Shown: positions 37,444 through 50,814 of the stretch, piece after piece
How the letters are laid out: every line of letters starts with the position of its first letter
How positions within the stretch are numbered: the stretch's first letter is position 1
Assembly: GCF_004379255.2 (NCBI RefSeq)
Contig: NC_056035.1
Span: 39,188,773 to 39,252,772, forward strand
Direction of reading: 5' to 3'
Origin: Salvia splendens
Lineage: Eukaryota; Streptophyta; Magnoliopsida; Lamiales; Lamiaceae
Length of the DNA stretch: 64,000 nt
Program-made: the position numbers and the translations under genes
The notes under the pieces: generated by a model
The model's database searches: none
The model's input: only the letters and a program-made list of their open reading frames with translations
What the model was told of the DNA's origin: nothing

Positions 37444-40400
37444 ATGGAAGATGTGTCGAATATTGTACAGCTAGAACAACATGAAGTTCAGCCTGATTCT
37501 CCACCTCCTGCGCCGCCTCCTGAGGGGTTAATGCAGAAATTCAGGCTCTATGAGACTCGATCGGTATGGTATTGCCTTTTCAGCTTATGATTCTTGGTGG
37601 CATATCCAGTGAAAATTAAATCCTTTGTTTATTGATCTTGAAATGCTATACGACATGCTGTGAGATTTCTCTAAATGAATCGGAGATTTTTTAGAAACTT
37701 TTGATTGTTATTGTGTTCGTTTGTCAAATCAGAAATGTTGTTTGGATTGCTGGATTTGTGTTCCCGACTTCCAAACACGCAAGTTCGAAGTTGAATAGAT
37801 ATCGATGTCTAGCTACATGCTTAATTAATTGAATTTCTGGATGTGGTCTGGTCATGATTGAAAACTTGCATATTTGTCTTGCTTAAATCCCTCATGCAGT
37901 GCTTAGTTTAGTATAAAGTGAAAAGATACTATTTTTTCCTTCTGCGTGCTAGGTTCACCGGTTAGATAAAGAACTTGCCATACTGTGTTAGCATTTGGAG
38001 TACCAATAGATGCCATATTGAACTATGTGCTTTTGTAACCTATAACTGGCTCCTGTTTTCAGTTGCTGAGAATATAGTTCGATTGTTCACATGTGCTGAA
38101 ATTGAAAGGGCTCAAATTTGAAACTGTTAGATTGAATTGTTGGATAAACTGAAATTTGTGTGCCAATGTTGAAAATATGCTATTATTGTTACATGTATCT
38201 AATTTCTCATCTCCTTGGAACACCATCAAAACATCTTCTTCACTTCATAGATATTGTACCTTATAGTTACTACAATTGGATGTACACCGGCATTTCCGAA
38301 CTGAATATCTCTTTACCCAACGTTCTAAGTTCTAACCAACAGGTTTTATCTACATCTGATTATTTTTTTTAATTTTGGTTGCAGAATTTCTATATGGTAG
38401 GAAGGGACAAAACTAGAACCTTCTGGAAAATTTTGAAAATTGATAGGTTGGAACCATCAGAGCTTAACATTCGTGAAGATTCTGCCACATATACTGAGCG
38501 AGAGTGCTCAGATCTCTTAAGAAGAATACATGAAGGAAATAAAGCTACGGGGGGACTTAAATTTGTTACTACTTGTTATGGCATTGTTGGTGGGTTCTAG
38601 TGCTGATTGTATCCTATTAAGATTATCGATGATATTCCTGATAATCCATTCTCATCTTTAATTTTCAGGATTCATTAAATTTCTCGGGCCATATTACATG
38701 GTGCTCATAACAAAAAGGGAGCAGATCGGTGTAATATGTGGTCACAATGTGTATGCTATATCAAAAAGCGAGATAATTCCCTTGCCAAATTCGGCAGTTA
38801 GAGCCAATATGGTCAACTATAAGAATGAGAACAGGTTATAATCTCTCTGCATTTGTAATATGCTCGTTAAAACAATTTCTTTTTAATTTCGATGACAAGC
38901 TGTGAGCCATTTCATTAATTCTTGTTTTATTTTATGATCACTCCTTATTAAAATGTTATAACTATTTATAGTATCTCTCTAATAAATGATGTTAGTACTT
39001 TGGGGTTAAAGGAACTGTCATGCGAGAATGCCATGCACTTTTGTAGTTGGAGCAGGTGTTTTATAATACCTAAGTATGTTTTGTTAAAGTAGTGACATGA
39101 AGTGGATCTTGTCAATCTTCAGTTCAATGTACTAGTTTCCATTATAACTGGACTTGTCCATTTTTTTATTCATGGATTCTGGAATGGAAGCTACTAAAGC
39201 TGAGAGAATTAAGAGAGTAATTCTTGTCCAAATAAGTTGGACACATGTCTTCTATGCCAGATAGTTTTCCCCACTCCTCCTAGACAAGACGTTACTGATA
39301 TGACAATGGTTGCAGAAAACTAAATAACCTGCATGGTAGATTGTTATTGTATTGGAATTGAGATTTAGGATCCTCAGTGTATGTGTATCTCTCTGTGTAT
39401 GGCAGGGTGGGGGAATGTTGGTTGTTTTGATCTTTGATATCTATGCCAATGATTTTATAATTTGTTGATCTCAAACACGCCCTAGTTTCTGAATTTGGAC
39501 ATGTATCGAGAACTTGGGAATTTATTATTTAAATGATAGTTTAACCCCACTTTTTATTATACTTTTTAATATCTTATTTTTACTCTGTAAACAATTGTCA
39601 AGCTCTAGTAGGGCTCTATTAAATAATTGGTAATCCACAGTTTGCTTTATTTCCTTCTAAGATTCTTTAGGCCAAACAGGATTTACTTATAACTCGCGTC
39701 GCCTAAACTGTTGCCTGCTGTTTGATATTTGATTGCGCAACATGAAAATTTTCCTGAATATAATACTACTCTACTATTTATTATACAGCAAAATTCTCAC
39801 AAGCAGTTCATAAGTAAATTTTTTTATATAATTTTTTTGTTTGTATTTTCTATAGTCAGTATGTTCCATGCAAAGACTTTGTATACCTAATATGCATTTG
39901 TGGATATTTTGCTACTTAATTGTTTAGTGAACATTGTTATTTATTGGTGACATAGATACAAGAAGCTCTTGTGCATGGTGGATCTTACTAAGGATTTCTA
40001 CTTTAGTTACTCCTACCATGTGATGAGAAGTCTCCAGAGGAACATGTGTGATAATGAGACTGGGCAAGTCTTGTACGAAACTATGTTTGTGTGGAATGAA
40101 TTTCTGACTCGTGGAGTACGAAATATTCTTCAGAACACTGTATGGACTGTTGCCTTGGTCTATGGCTTTTTTAAGCAGGTGAGGTTGCACAATATTCATG
40201 AGTCAGTGCTCCGGCTTAATATAGCAGTATATAAGATACTTCCAGATTTCATCAATCTTATATACTCCCTCCGTCCCCGAAAAGTATGAACTTTCCAATT
40301 TTGGAAACTCCTTTCTCTCTAATGAGGTGGGACCCATTCTCCACTAACAATACTTTTAAAAGTTTTTTCTTTCTATCTCTCTCTTACTTATCCAATTATG

Positions 40401-43400
40401 CATTAAAACCCGTGCCGAACCAAATGTTCATACTTTTTAGGGACGGAGGGAGTATTAATTTGGTATTGCCGTTTCACCTCCATTTAGTCACAATGATTGT
40501 ACTTATTAAATGATTTTGTATCTTGCCATTGCTTACCTTTTTCAAGTATTTAGAATCTGATTGTGATTGCATGATCTTGATGAACCCAACCCAGGCTACA
40601 CTTTCTATATCAGGGAGGGATCTCAAGCTGACTCTAATTTCCAGGCGTTCACGACATTATGCTGGCACTAGGTAAGTTTGCAACTGTAAAAGTGTCAAAA
40701 TTTGGAGTATATAAGTCGAGTCCAAGTTACATATTCTCTTATGGCACTTTGTTTTTAAACATGCATTTATCTATTTTCGAGGATCTTCAAACTCTGCTGC
40801 TTTAATAGACACGGAATGCAGAACGTGGCACATCTTAAATTTATTCGTCTTTAAGCATGCAACTCTGCATAACTCCCTCATTTGATTTACTTCTAAGTAT
40901 GGGAAGTTGTTTTATTTTGGCCGGCCACATCAGTTGGACACCCCACCCCCAAAGTAAAAATAAAAAAATTGTAAAAGAAATGCATACAGATGTTTTTTGC
41001 ACGTGCTGCCTGAAGCATGCTTGTGTTAGGATGATATCTAATGCCGTAAAGTCAAGTGTTATTAAGGGCTGACAAATCTCAATCAAAATACAAAAAAAAA
41101 GTTAAATTAAATTGCACTACTCAAAGGGAAAGCAGCTTTGGATCCTTAGTGGTTTGACACTCATTAGCTGGTTATGTGGTGTAGGAGTGTTCTAAGAACA
41201 AACTTATTATTTTCTCATTTGTGGTTATGAATATCTTATAAACTGTGGAGGTCTGTATGGCATATATCACTGATACTATTACTTGGGATACAATGAACAC
41301 TGTGAGTTTGGGAAGAAACAGCTCTTTTGAGCTTTTGCAATGGTGCTTTGCCTGACAGGACAAATATTTTGTTTCATAACTTAGGCTATATTAACTTATA
41401 GTGCTCCTCTTAGTTGGGTCATATTGAAATCATTGTTCACATCCCGCTTGTTATTTGTCTAAGTTTTTTCCCTCTGCCCTTTTCACCTCTAAATTTGTCA
41501 GTGTAGAGTTTTTTTGAGAATTCTGTCCTTTTGCGACAACCATATGAAGCTAAAACTAATTAATGCAGATATCTGAAGCGAGGTGTCAACGAGAGGGGCA
41601 GAGTGGCGAATGATGTTGAGACCGAGCAAATTTTAACCGAGGATGTTCCAGAAGGACTGCCTTTGCAAATTAGTTCTGTGGTCCAAAATCGTGGGTCAAT
41701 ACCACTCTTCTGGTCACAGGAAACCTCCCGCCTAAATATCAAACCAGATATCATATGTATGTTTGCCCAACTACTTGATTTATATTTGTTCAGTATCTAT
41801 GAGAGATGCATATAATCTCTAAGCTGTAACTTCTGTTTTGCAGTGTCAAAGAGGGACCAAACGTATGAAGCTACAAGGCTTCATTTTGAAAATCTTGCTA
41901 ATAGATATGGGAATCCCATCATTATTTTGAATTTGATTAAGGCAAGAGAATTTAATATGTTTGGCTTTGGCATTCTAGTGTTTTCTAGAAACAAGGCAGA
42001 CACAAATTTTTCTGCAATGCTCAAGTTATAATGACTGCCTAATCATCTGTATTTGCTGAAACAATTCTATAAGTAGAATGTTTATGTCTGTGTACATAGG
42101 CCCTGATTTTCAAATTTTTGGTTAACAGACAAATGAAAAGAGGCCGCGAGAATCCATTCTTCGCACAGAGTTCGCCAATGCCATTGAAGTAATAAATAGA
42201 GATCTTTCTGAGGAGAATCGTCTTAAATTTCTCCACTGGGATCTGAATAAACATTCTCGAAGGTATTTAATCTTCAATTTTGTATTGCTCTTGGTTATGT
42301 GCTTATGTTATTGATCTGATTTGATGTTTCTATTACTGATTTTCACCAGCAAATCTGCAAATGTATTGCTACTGTTGGGAAAGGTGGCTACATATGCTTT
42401 GACGCTAACAGGTTTTTTCTATTATCAAGCCACACCAGAGATGCTATCAGGGGGACAACTTAAATGCCCTAGTTATGAGTAAGTCGCACATTCCACGTGT
42501 AACCAAATTAATATGTTCTCTTTGACATTTCTATTTTCCTGCCTACCAACTTAGTTCGTTATTATAGAAATTTCATAACAATGTTATTCTTAGATATAGT
42601 TTTTTATCAGCTTTCCCTTTATTGGTATTATCTCCATCAATTTTTACTCAATGAGACCAGAATTAAGCAATACTCCCTTTGCCCCATAGAATAGTGCACA
42701 CACGTATGGCACGAGTTTTAATAAAAGTTAGGTAGTGGATTTTGTGAGTAGAGAAAGTGCCCCCTGTGTTGGCTTTTATGTCAGTTAATGTGGATAATTG
42801 TGGGTCATGTTTGTTATTTGTAAATCGGTGTGCAAAATGAGGATAAAGTATAAAGGAAAGGTCTCCAAAAAAAGAAAGCGAATAAGTGTTCACTATTTAA
42901 ATATTTATGGGACACCCCATAATGACAAAGTGTGCAGTATTTTCTGGAAAGGAAGGAGTACATGATGTTCTTATTTTCAAAGAGATACTTATGCTCAAAG
43001 TAATGTATTAATGTTTCATATGCTAGTTAGAATTGTAAACTGTTTATTGAAAAAGAGTTTTAGCATTTCTTAACAGTGTGCTGAAGAAAGATCCCAAGAT
43101 AGTTAATAGAATAGTTTGACTACTCTTTGAAATATAACTGGCACTAGAACTTAGTATAGATGCTAATTGAAGTCTTTGTTGCGTTTTAATACAGGAATCT
43201 TTTAGCCCCTGGCATGGCTACCTCAACAAATTCTCATTCTGAGAATGGAAAGCATAATGATGAGGAGACTGAGGATTCTGATAACTCAGATAGAAAATCC
43301 AGTGGGGGAAATAGTAGCACAAATAGTAATCCTTCTGTCAGGCAACCAATGATCCAAAAGGGTGTGCTTCGGACTAATTGCATAGATTGTTTGGATCGCA

Positions 43401-46400
43401 CAAATGTTGCGCAGTATGCATATGGCTTGGCTGCTTTAGGGCACCAGTTGTGTGCCTTGGGAGTAACGAACTCGACAAAGATGGACCTTGATGATCCTTT
43501 AGCTGAAGAATTGATGGGAAGTTATGAGAGAATGGGTGATACTCTAGCACACCAGTACGGTGGATCTGCTGCTCACAACAAGGCAAGTTAATGTTCTACT
43601 ATTTTTCTTCATATATTTGGATCCATTTACTGTTTTCCTCAACCCTGTTAATTGTTCTTTAATATAGCTATTTGTGCAATGATGAAAGCCTATGTATTTA
43701 ATATCTGGTTGAATGCCATTGGGTGTTTATATGATAAGGTTGTCTATAGACTCTTATAGTTGGGAAGGGGCTTAATATCAGTCCTCAACCTTTAACTAGG
43801 GTATATATCCAACATTAGGTACTCTCTATAAAGATGTACTTAAACATCGCATCATGACTTGTATCAGTACAGATCCAGCCTCTCTAACTAAGTAGAATTT
43901 TCCAGTCAAGGGTATTCGAATTGAGACATTACAAGTATCTAACTGTAAATATCACCAAGTACTCAAGCTTCTTTTGTTTATGTATGTGAACTTTGCGTTC
44001 TTCAAAGGAATATGCAATTTTGAGTCCCTGTACTTGCACACTTCTCCAAATTAGGTGTCCTCGTAACCACTCTATTCATTCCTTTAATAAAATTTGAATT
44101 ACTCTTATTTTGGTAGTTCCAGAAGAGGGAGAAGATGGAACAGAATGCTTTGGATTTCTTCTTGTTGCCAGAATTTGCTTTCAGCTGGGACTTTATATTT
44201 TACCTATTAACATGTCCAAGCTTTTTTTATCATAGATTTTCTCTCAGAGAAGAGGCCAATGGAAAGCAGCAACACAGTCACAGGAGTTTTTCCGCACACT
44301 ACAGAGATATTATAACAATGCATACTTGGATGGAGAGAAACAAAATGCAATTAATGTGTGAGTTAACAGTTCTCATATTTTTATGCGTTTCAAGATATTT
44401 ATCCATGTTTAGAGATTAAATTGGTTATGAGATGGTGGAGTAACTTCAATATTTAAATAGTTAGCTCTCTCATCTCTGACATCCTCCATAAAAAGTAAAT
44501 AGTTAACTTCAATATTTTGTTTCTTGCACCAGTTGTTTGTTATGCTTTTAAAGGTTTATGTCACAATTTCACTTAAGTTAACTGATTGTATCATGATAAA
44601 CGAGCAGATTTTTGGGACATTTTCAACCTCAACCAGATAAACCTGATTTGTGGGAGCTTGATTCAGATCAGCATTACAATGTTGGGAGAAATGGACAATC
44701 AAATTCAGATCAATATGGAAGGTATAACCAGCAGTGCCTAGCTACTTATCTGCTAGAATATTATGGTGATGCTGCTTAAGTTAAATGTGCATATGTGGGT
44801 GGTTATTTTATTACTTGTACAACTCTTAGTTATGTTCAGTATGCTTATATTTTTGTCCACTGCACTATTCTCTTAACCACAATTAGAAGTATCAACGACA
44901 GGCAACTGACCTTTAGTTGGATCCTTAATCCTAGTTCGGTCTGTTAGTGAATATTAATATCCTGTGTTGTCTGCTTCCAGGTGTAATTGAATTAGGTTCT
45001 TGATGTTTAAAGGGGTAATATGATGTGTACCTTTTGACCTCAATTCTCAAAGAGTGGCATGCCATTCATTTAGTGTGGTGTTAATTGGTGAAGTTTAAAA
45101 CCAGTAGGGAAAACAACTTATGAAATGTCCAAAATGTAGTTTCTGTAACTATATTGTGTGTTATGTGCTGGTGGCAGTCTTCATGGTGACACTCGCTCTT
45201 GGTTTACATTTCTAGGTCACTTTTCAAAAGATCATGGTCAGATGGGAACATCCTTCGTGAAAGTCATTCACCCTCATCTACACCAAACATTAATAAAGTT
45301 ATGTCCAGCGCTGGTTTCCCTGGTGAATCGAATAGAAGAAGCAAGATTATTTCCGAGTCTGTACCAAATATGAGTACATCAGAAAGCGAGTTAGCATATT
45401 CGAGGTGCATTACTCCCCTAAGGGTTTGATGCTTTATAATGTTTTTTTATGCGGGCAAGATTGCTTGAACCTTGTACAGCATGTATTTGTTAAGTGATGC
45501 ATTAGTAGTGCAACACTTTTGTATCCTTGCATAGCCCTCCAGTAGGAGGCTTCAGGTTGGAGGATGATGGCCTTAGTGCACACGAGCTATGAGAATTATC
45601 ATAAAAAAATATGCTGTGTTGTTTGGATAACTCACTCCACTGCTCAAAAGTTGTCTTGCATCTTTGCATTGCCCTCCAGTAGGTTTTTGTATATTCTTGT
45701 GGTAGCCATGGACTCAAATATACTTGGACACTTTGTCTAGCCCTTGTCAAAATATGCGGGGAATGACGGCTTTGATGTAATTTAGGCGTTTAACCCAATT
45801 TTCTGGTAAAGGTGATGTGGATTATGAGTATTGGTTATTAGAATCCTGAATATCATTATCATCCTAAGGTTCTTATGCATTTCCCTGACATGTATACAAA
45901 CTCATGTATGTTCATTACATTTGGAAATGCCATGATTTGTTTTTTTTTAATCTCTATCAATTAAAATAGATTCCTTCGGAATCAGAAAACTATTCCTTTT
46001 GTTTATTATTTTTATAGAAAATTTATCATCTTGCCGTTTCTGCAGTGATACTTCTCCAATGCCTACCAGGGAGCTTTTTGCTGAAATGCAAAGAGTTAGG
46101 TACCTTGAACATGAAAATGGGGATGCAATTGACTGCTCAAACTTTGTTGACTTAGATTGGCTCTCTTCCTCTGGAAATTCATGCGAGGAAGAGCTATTAG
46201 AAAGGTAACTCTTCTATGCATAGTAATATGAATTTTCTCTCTTTGACGTAATTATAAGGCAGTGCAATGATTATTCTCTAAATGTCCTTGTCCGTAATGG
46301 ACATAAATTGTTGTTGTTATTCTTTAATAGCAGTATTCACTCCAATCCTAAATTGTATACCTTGATATCATTCGAAATGGTTCTATTCCCTTCATTTGTT

Positions 46401-47473
46401 ACAACATATGGCTGGCCATTCATTTGGAATGGGTAGTACGTAGTACTTCTGATTCCCATCATATGATCTTAGTTGTTATGTTTCTTTTCCACTTCATTTA
46501 TAGAATGACCCACCTTCTATGCTATTCATGGGACTTGTTGCTCATCTATCGTGATATACATTGACTTGCTAGAGTTTTCATTAAGACTGTTCTCTGATGG
46601 TTGTTCATGATTCTTTTTTTGTGAGACCTGCATCTCTCTCTTTCTGGTTGTGGTGATAGAATGGTTTCTTAATCTTGGACTTCTCATCACTGACTGGGAT
46701 AGCGAGCATACTTTCTCAAAATTTCAATAATATGATACCACACTTTCGAAATCGGCCAACACAATCCAGATTTGATATAACATCCAATTTGGACTTCTCA
46801 TATATGAATACTTCCTCAAAATCTCCATGTATGGAGTACTTAATTAGTAAATATTCGCTCAAATTTGTATCCACGTTCATTGTTTTATTTGGGCCGTACC
46901 CAGTAGGCCAGCATAGTATCGTAAACAATGGTTGGCAGTGGGTCTCGGCAATTGACTGTGGACCCTTCAGAATTTTAATGAGCTAACGCTTCTCTTTTTC
47001 CATACCCAGGTCAATGTCGCTAGCATCTCCAACAGCTGTGCTATCGTCAGAAAATGTTATCAATGAAACCATTAGTGAAATCACGCCATCCACCAGTGAA
47101 TGTGGATCCAGCAGAAGGGTAATGTACATCTGCCCACTCATACATTTGCTTAAAAGATCAAGTTACAGACATGTGGAAAGAAATGTGTAGGAATACACTA
47201 TATGATAGTATTAAGAAGTCAGCCTTAAGTTGTTACTTTCTGAAAGCACTGAAAATTTTGTTATACAAACTGAGAAATCCAGATTACTTTGCTTTTATGA
47301 CATCTACCGGGCATTAACACTGTTCGCATTGGTTCTACTTTTTACGAATGCAGGGTAGAGATCACACCGGGACTGAGCTTGGCTACAGTGAAGCCCAAAA
47401 TTATGAAGTTCTCGAAGATTTCTCTGATAGTTTTGTGCGTTGGGTGACCTACGGGGAAGCAATCTGCCACTGA
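37444..47473 (+). CDS. SAC-domain phosphoinositide phosphatase (SAC2-SAC5 class, FIG4-like)
   Basis: Plant SAC1-SAC5 remove the 5-phosphate of PI(3,5)P2, mainly at the vacuole. Sixteen exons (37444-37563, 38385-38589, 38669-38834, 39956-40178, 40595-40671, 41569-41756, 41844-41941, 42129-42262, 42350-42478, 43195-43582, 44236-44357, 44608-44721, 45216-45404, 46046-46204, 47010-47118, 47354-47473) join in phase to 846 aa. The SAC domain covers most of the first 600 residues ([47 protein letters not shown]). The catalytic CX5R motif [12 protein letters not shown] is intact, with Cys at about residue 509. The C-terminus ([14 protein letters not shown]) resembles SAC2-SAC4 rather than SAC1. Introns after 41941 and 43582 begin with GC. 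MITEs lie in two introns. Confidence 0.93.
40265..40452. mobile_element. Stowaway-type MITE in SAC intron 4
   Basis: 188 bp with inverted ends CTCCCTCCGTCCCCGAAAAG / GGGACGGAGGGAG and TA on both sides (40263-40264, 40453-40454), the Tc1/mariner target duplication. The arms also match further in (GTATGAAC / GTTCATAC). It lies between exons 4 and 5 and does not touch a splice site. Confidence 0.92.
42673..42958. mobile_element. Degenerate Stowaway-type MITE in SAC intron 9
   Basis: 286 bp starting CTCCCTTTGCCCC and ending GGAAAGGAAGGAG, with TA at both sides. The inner arms carry TAGTGCAC / GTGTGCAGTA. More diverged than the copy at 40265. Confidence 0.7.
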
Positions 47474-47560
47474 AGGCTATAATTTTGTCTCCGGCACTAA
47501 TAGGTATCGGCTCCAGGAACTGTTGGCAGCAAGAAAGCTGGGCCGTACCTGGGAAGATAA

Positions 47561-47615
47561 CTTAGCTTGAACGAGTAAAAAAAAAAAAAAAAAAACCTTA
47601 GCTTGAAAGAGTAAA
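47561..47615 (+). repeat. 19-bp direct repeat flanking a 19-A tract in the SAC 3' UTR
   Basis: CTTAGCTTGAACGAGTAAA (47561-47579) and CTTAGCTTGAAAGAGTAAA (47597-47615) differ at one base. Between them is an uninterrupted run of A (47577-47595, overlapping the end of the first copy). The arrangement looks like a target duplication around a poly(A) tail. Confidence 0.85.
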
Positions 47616-47958
47616 TAGAGTACAGTTTTTAAGATTATTTTGGAGCTTCCTTTTTCCTTTCCCTTGTGTTTATGTGCTCTGAGATTTAGTCCACCACACC
47701 ACCTCTAGTATATGTGTATATATCCATATCATAAACTAATGGTCGGAGCTCCACCTTCTTAGCACTAGGCTACTATTATTGATTCTTTTCATTTATTTGT
47801 GGATTTTACTTTGGTCGAAACAGTTGACGTTGCAAATTAGTTTCTCAACCATAGCTCCCTTTTGTTGATTCTTACAGTATTCAAGTTTGAATGCCTCATT
47901 CTGGTTGATGAAAGTTGCTCAATATACCGCAGCTATTTGATGTGAAACATATGATCTA

Positions 47959-48176
47959 CTCCGTGTCCCAGACAGTCACATTTTTTCATTTCCGTCTGTC
48001 CATAAAATTTATCACATTTCACCATTTTGATAGTAGATTTCATATTCCACTAACTCATTTTACTTATATTTTATTATAAAACTAATATATAAAAGTAAAA
48101 CTCACGTTCCACTAATTTTTGTAACTCACTTTGCATTAAATTTCTCAATATTTGTGCCCAATCAAAGTAGATTGAG
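47959..48176. mobile_element. Degenerate Stowaway-like MITE 3' of the SAC gene
   Basis: About 218 bp, beginning CTCCGTGTCCCAGACAGTCACA and ending TAGATTGAG, with TA at both ends. The left end fits the Stowaway consensus; the right end is badly worn. The interior shares ACTCACGTTCCACTAA-like phrases common in these MITEs. Confidence 0.55.
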
Positions 48177-48598
48177 TAATTCTTAACATGCAAAGTAGTT
48201 TTTTTGGCATTCAATAGATTTATTTATTACCAGAAAAGTTGTGATTGGCACAAGCTATACAGTTGGGATTGGGAAGCTGAAAGACACTTTAAGTGACAGC
48301 CCAATTCAACCTACCAAAAATTAGTTGTGCAGCAAGAATCCTGTGACTTCAACCTAATTGGTTCTTGCTTGAGAAAGGTGAAGATAGAGTGATGAAGTTA
48401 CAATCAAATAACAAGCTTTTGCATTTAATCCTCGTACGTGATAATAATATGCTACAGCTGAATATAGATCAAACAGGGTCTTCTTTAATAAAAGCACTAT
48501 AGTTCCATATTAGATTCAAAAATAGTGTTTTGGCAAGAAAATCATGCATCTCTTCAGAAGAACGACCACTTCAAAATTGTGCCCCTCCACAGCAGAGA

Positions 48599-50814
48599 TT
48601 AGCCGAGAATTGGAAGGATACGGGTGATATTCTCCAAAGGAATCCCATCTGCAGCACTTTTCTTAAGCTCTGGATCGTTAAACTCATTATGAGGAAAGAT
48701 GATAAGTTGACCCTTGTTCTGATTCTTCTCTATAGCCCAACCAGAGTTAGTGATGTGGTGCTCAATGAACTTGTCTAAGACCAGACCTTCGATGTTGATG
48801 GCCTGTGAAATAACCAGCCATTCGAAACATCTTAATCATTTTGGTGATAAATGGAATGGATTATGTTCACTTGAGTTATATATAAAAGCTTTAAAATTAA
48901 TTTGAATTTTCCAAACGAGGGTGCTTAGGCAGAGAATCATACCTCAGCAAGAACAGATCTAGGAACTTTTTGATAAGCAATTGAAAGGACATGGATTGCA
49001 TATGCTTGAATTGCTTGCTCAAAACCTGATTAAGCTAGGCATGTCAGTAAACTACAACAGCAGAGGGATGCGCTGAGAGTAAAAAAAGTAATGAGGCAGT
49101 ATCACAATAGTGCTCAAATGCTCAATGTTGTGGTGGGGAACCAAAGAAACAATAGTGGCCAACTCCATATACCTGGTACAACCTCCAATATATGACGGCT
49201 CTTAGCAGCTTCATCCCAAAACTGACGAAATCGGGCAGTCTGTGCATGAAGTAGAAGTACATAGTAAGACAGATTTCTAAAAAATGATTATCTGTTTCAT
49301 GGCGAGTAGGAGGAGAAAAAATGATAAACATACCTCCAAGTAGTGCGAGAGAACGATGAGAGTCTTAAATTGATCTTCCATTTGCTAATGGTTCCACCCA
49401 AAAAAGCAGGACAAGATGTTAGAATAATTACGTCTTTTGAATCGCAGCAATGTAATACAGTCTGATGATATATACTCCCTCCGTCCCCTAATAGGAGTCG
49501 TTGTTTGACCGGGCACGAGTTTTAAGAAATGTAGAGAAAAATTGGTTGAAAAAGTTAGTGGAATGTGGGACCCACTTTTTTATATTGGTTTTATAATAAA
49601 ATATGAGTGGAGTGAGTTAGTGGAATGTGGGGCCTACTACCATTTATGGTAAAAATGAAGAGTGACTCTTAATGGGGGACGGCCCAAAATGGAAATTAGC
49701 GACTCTTATTCGGGGACGGAGGGAGTAGTATATAAAGAAACAAAATCTCATTAAGACTTGGTAGTAAAAATTGATATATTAGTTAAAATCTCATTAAGGG
49801 ATACTGGATGCAACTGAAAGTAATCATATGCATACTTCCAATAGCCTAAATATCATGTTTTACACTGATAAGATTGTTATAAGGGGAAGATGTGGATATT
49901 ATTACGCAAGTCCTCTTTGTCTAATGCGTTGGGCGACGGAGGACCGGAAATGATTATCCCCTGTTTATTACCATACCAATTGTCATTCCCCATCCCTTCC
50001 ATAACACAAGCACCCACTCAGTTCTCATCTTCTCCAGTCAAACATGAAGCATAGGGAAAACATGCTAGGTCTTTAACTTAAATCTTTCTTGAAATAAGGC
50101 AAAACATGCAAGTACTTTTGGCTTGAGAGACTAAAGAGATAGATAAAGTACCACTCTCTCAGGAATTAGGAAGAGGCAGAGACTGAAATCCGGGGCCGGC
50201 ATTGCCATCAGTGCCTGTGTGAAACATCAATTTGTTAATCACAAATGCAAAATACATACTCAATCTGCATCTAAAAACACACTCAACTGACCTTAATCAA
50301 AATGCGAGCAACTATCTGAGTACTCATCCGCTCTGGCTCAAACTGTATGGTTTTAATTGTGCAAAAGAGCAAAAATCAATCACAATCACAACTTCCATCA
50401 ATGATGCAAACAAAAAAATTCTCCAAACAAGGAAATCAATTGAAAAACAAGAGAAAGGAACCTGGTAGAGACGCAGAAGGCATAGATTCGCATTCGAACT
50501 GTAGGTTTGCGACGAAACCTGAAATCACATTATCAAAGCGAAACATATGAGGTGAAAAAAATCACATTTTCATATAAGTATCAATTCAGCAAACAGCAAT
50601 AAGTCGAACGAAGCCCAAGTTAAAAAATGAAAAATTGGAAAACCCCAGACATCGAAATTGACCTAGGTAAAGCAAAATAGCGGCTTACTTGCTCGTTGAC
50701 GTAGTTCTCGAGATCGGGAAGGATGTCGGGGTTGTAGGGATTGACGGAAACGAGCTGCTGGACGGTGTAAGACATCTCCGACTGCGGCTTCTGATTGGTC
50801 ATCTCTCTTCCCAT
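48599..50814 (-). CDS. EIF3K: Eukaryotic translation initiation factor 3 subunit K
   Basis: eIF3k is a small, non-core subunit of eIF3 with HEAT-like helices and a winged-helix (PCI-like) end; it pairs with eIF3l on the 40S-bound complex. Eight exons (50814-50689, 50518-50462, 50342-50292, 50214-50152, 49384-49334, 49239-49173, 49025-48943, 48802-48599) join in phase to 233 aa, close to the Arabidopsis length. Signature phrases are VNPYNPDILPDLENYVNEQ, NLCLLRLYQFEPERMSTQIV, DFSLCLFLIPERVQMEDQFK and FRQFWDEAAKSRHILEVVPG. The ATG at 50814 is the first in frame; a later Met (position 5) would shorten it only slightly. A Stowaway MITE sits in the intron between exons 4 and 5. Confidence 0.95.
49475..49725. 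mobile_element. Stowaway-type MITE in an eIF3k intron
   Basis: 251 bp with ends CTCCCTCCGTCCCCTAATAG / CGGGGACGGAGGGAG and TA on both sides. Longer inner complementarity (GGAGTCG / CGACTCTTATTC) supports a hairpin. It lies between exons 4 and 5 of eIF3k, in opposite orientation to no detectable gene of its own. Confidence 0.92.

Larger units (their letters stand above)
47474..48598. other. 3' flanks of the converging SAC and eIF3k genes
   Basis: The SAC 3' UTR runs right from 47474 and the eIF3k 3' UTR left from 48598, so the genes converge here. The interval contains the A-tract with flanking repeats at 47561-47615 and a worn MITE at 47959-48176. Confidence 0.6.

Noticed and set aside
42673..42893. 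Minus-strand 76-aa frame in SAC intron 9
   Set aside because: Lies within the worn MITE; no similarity to a protein.
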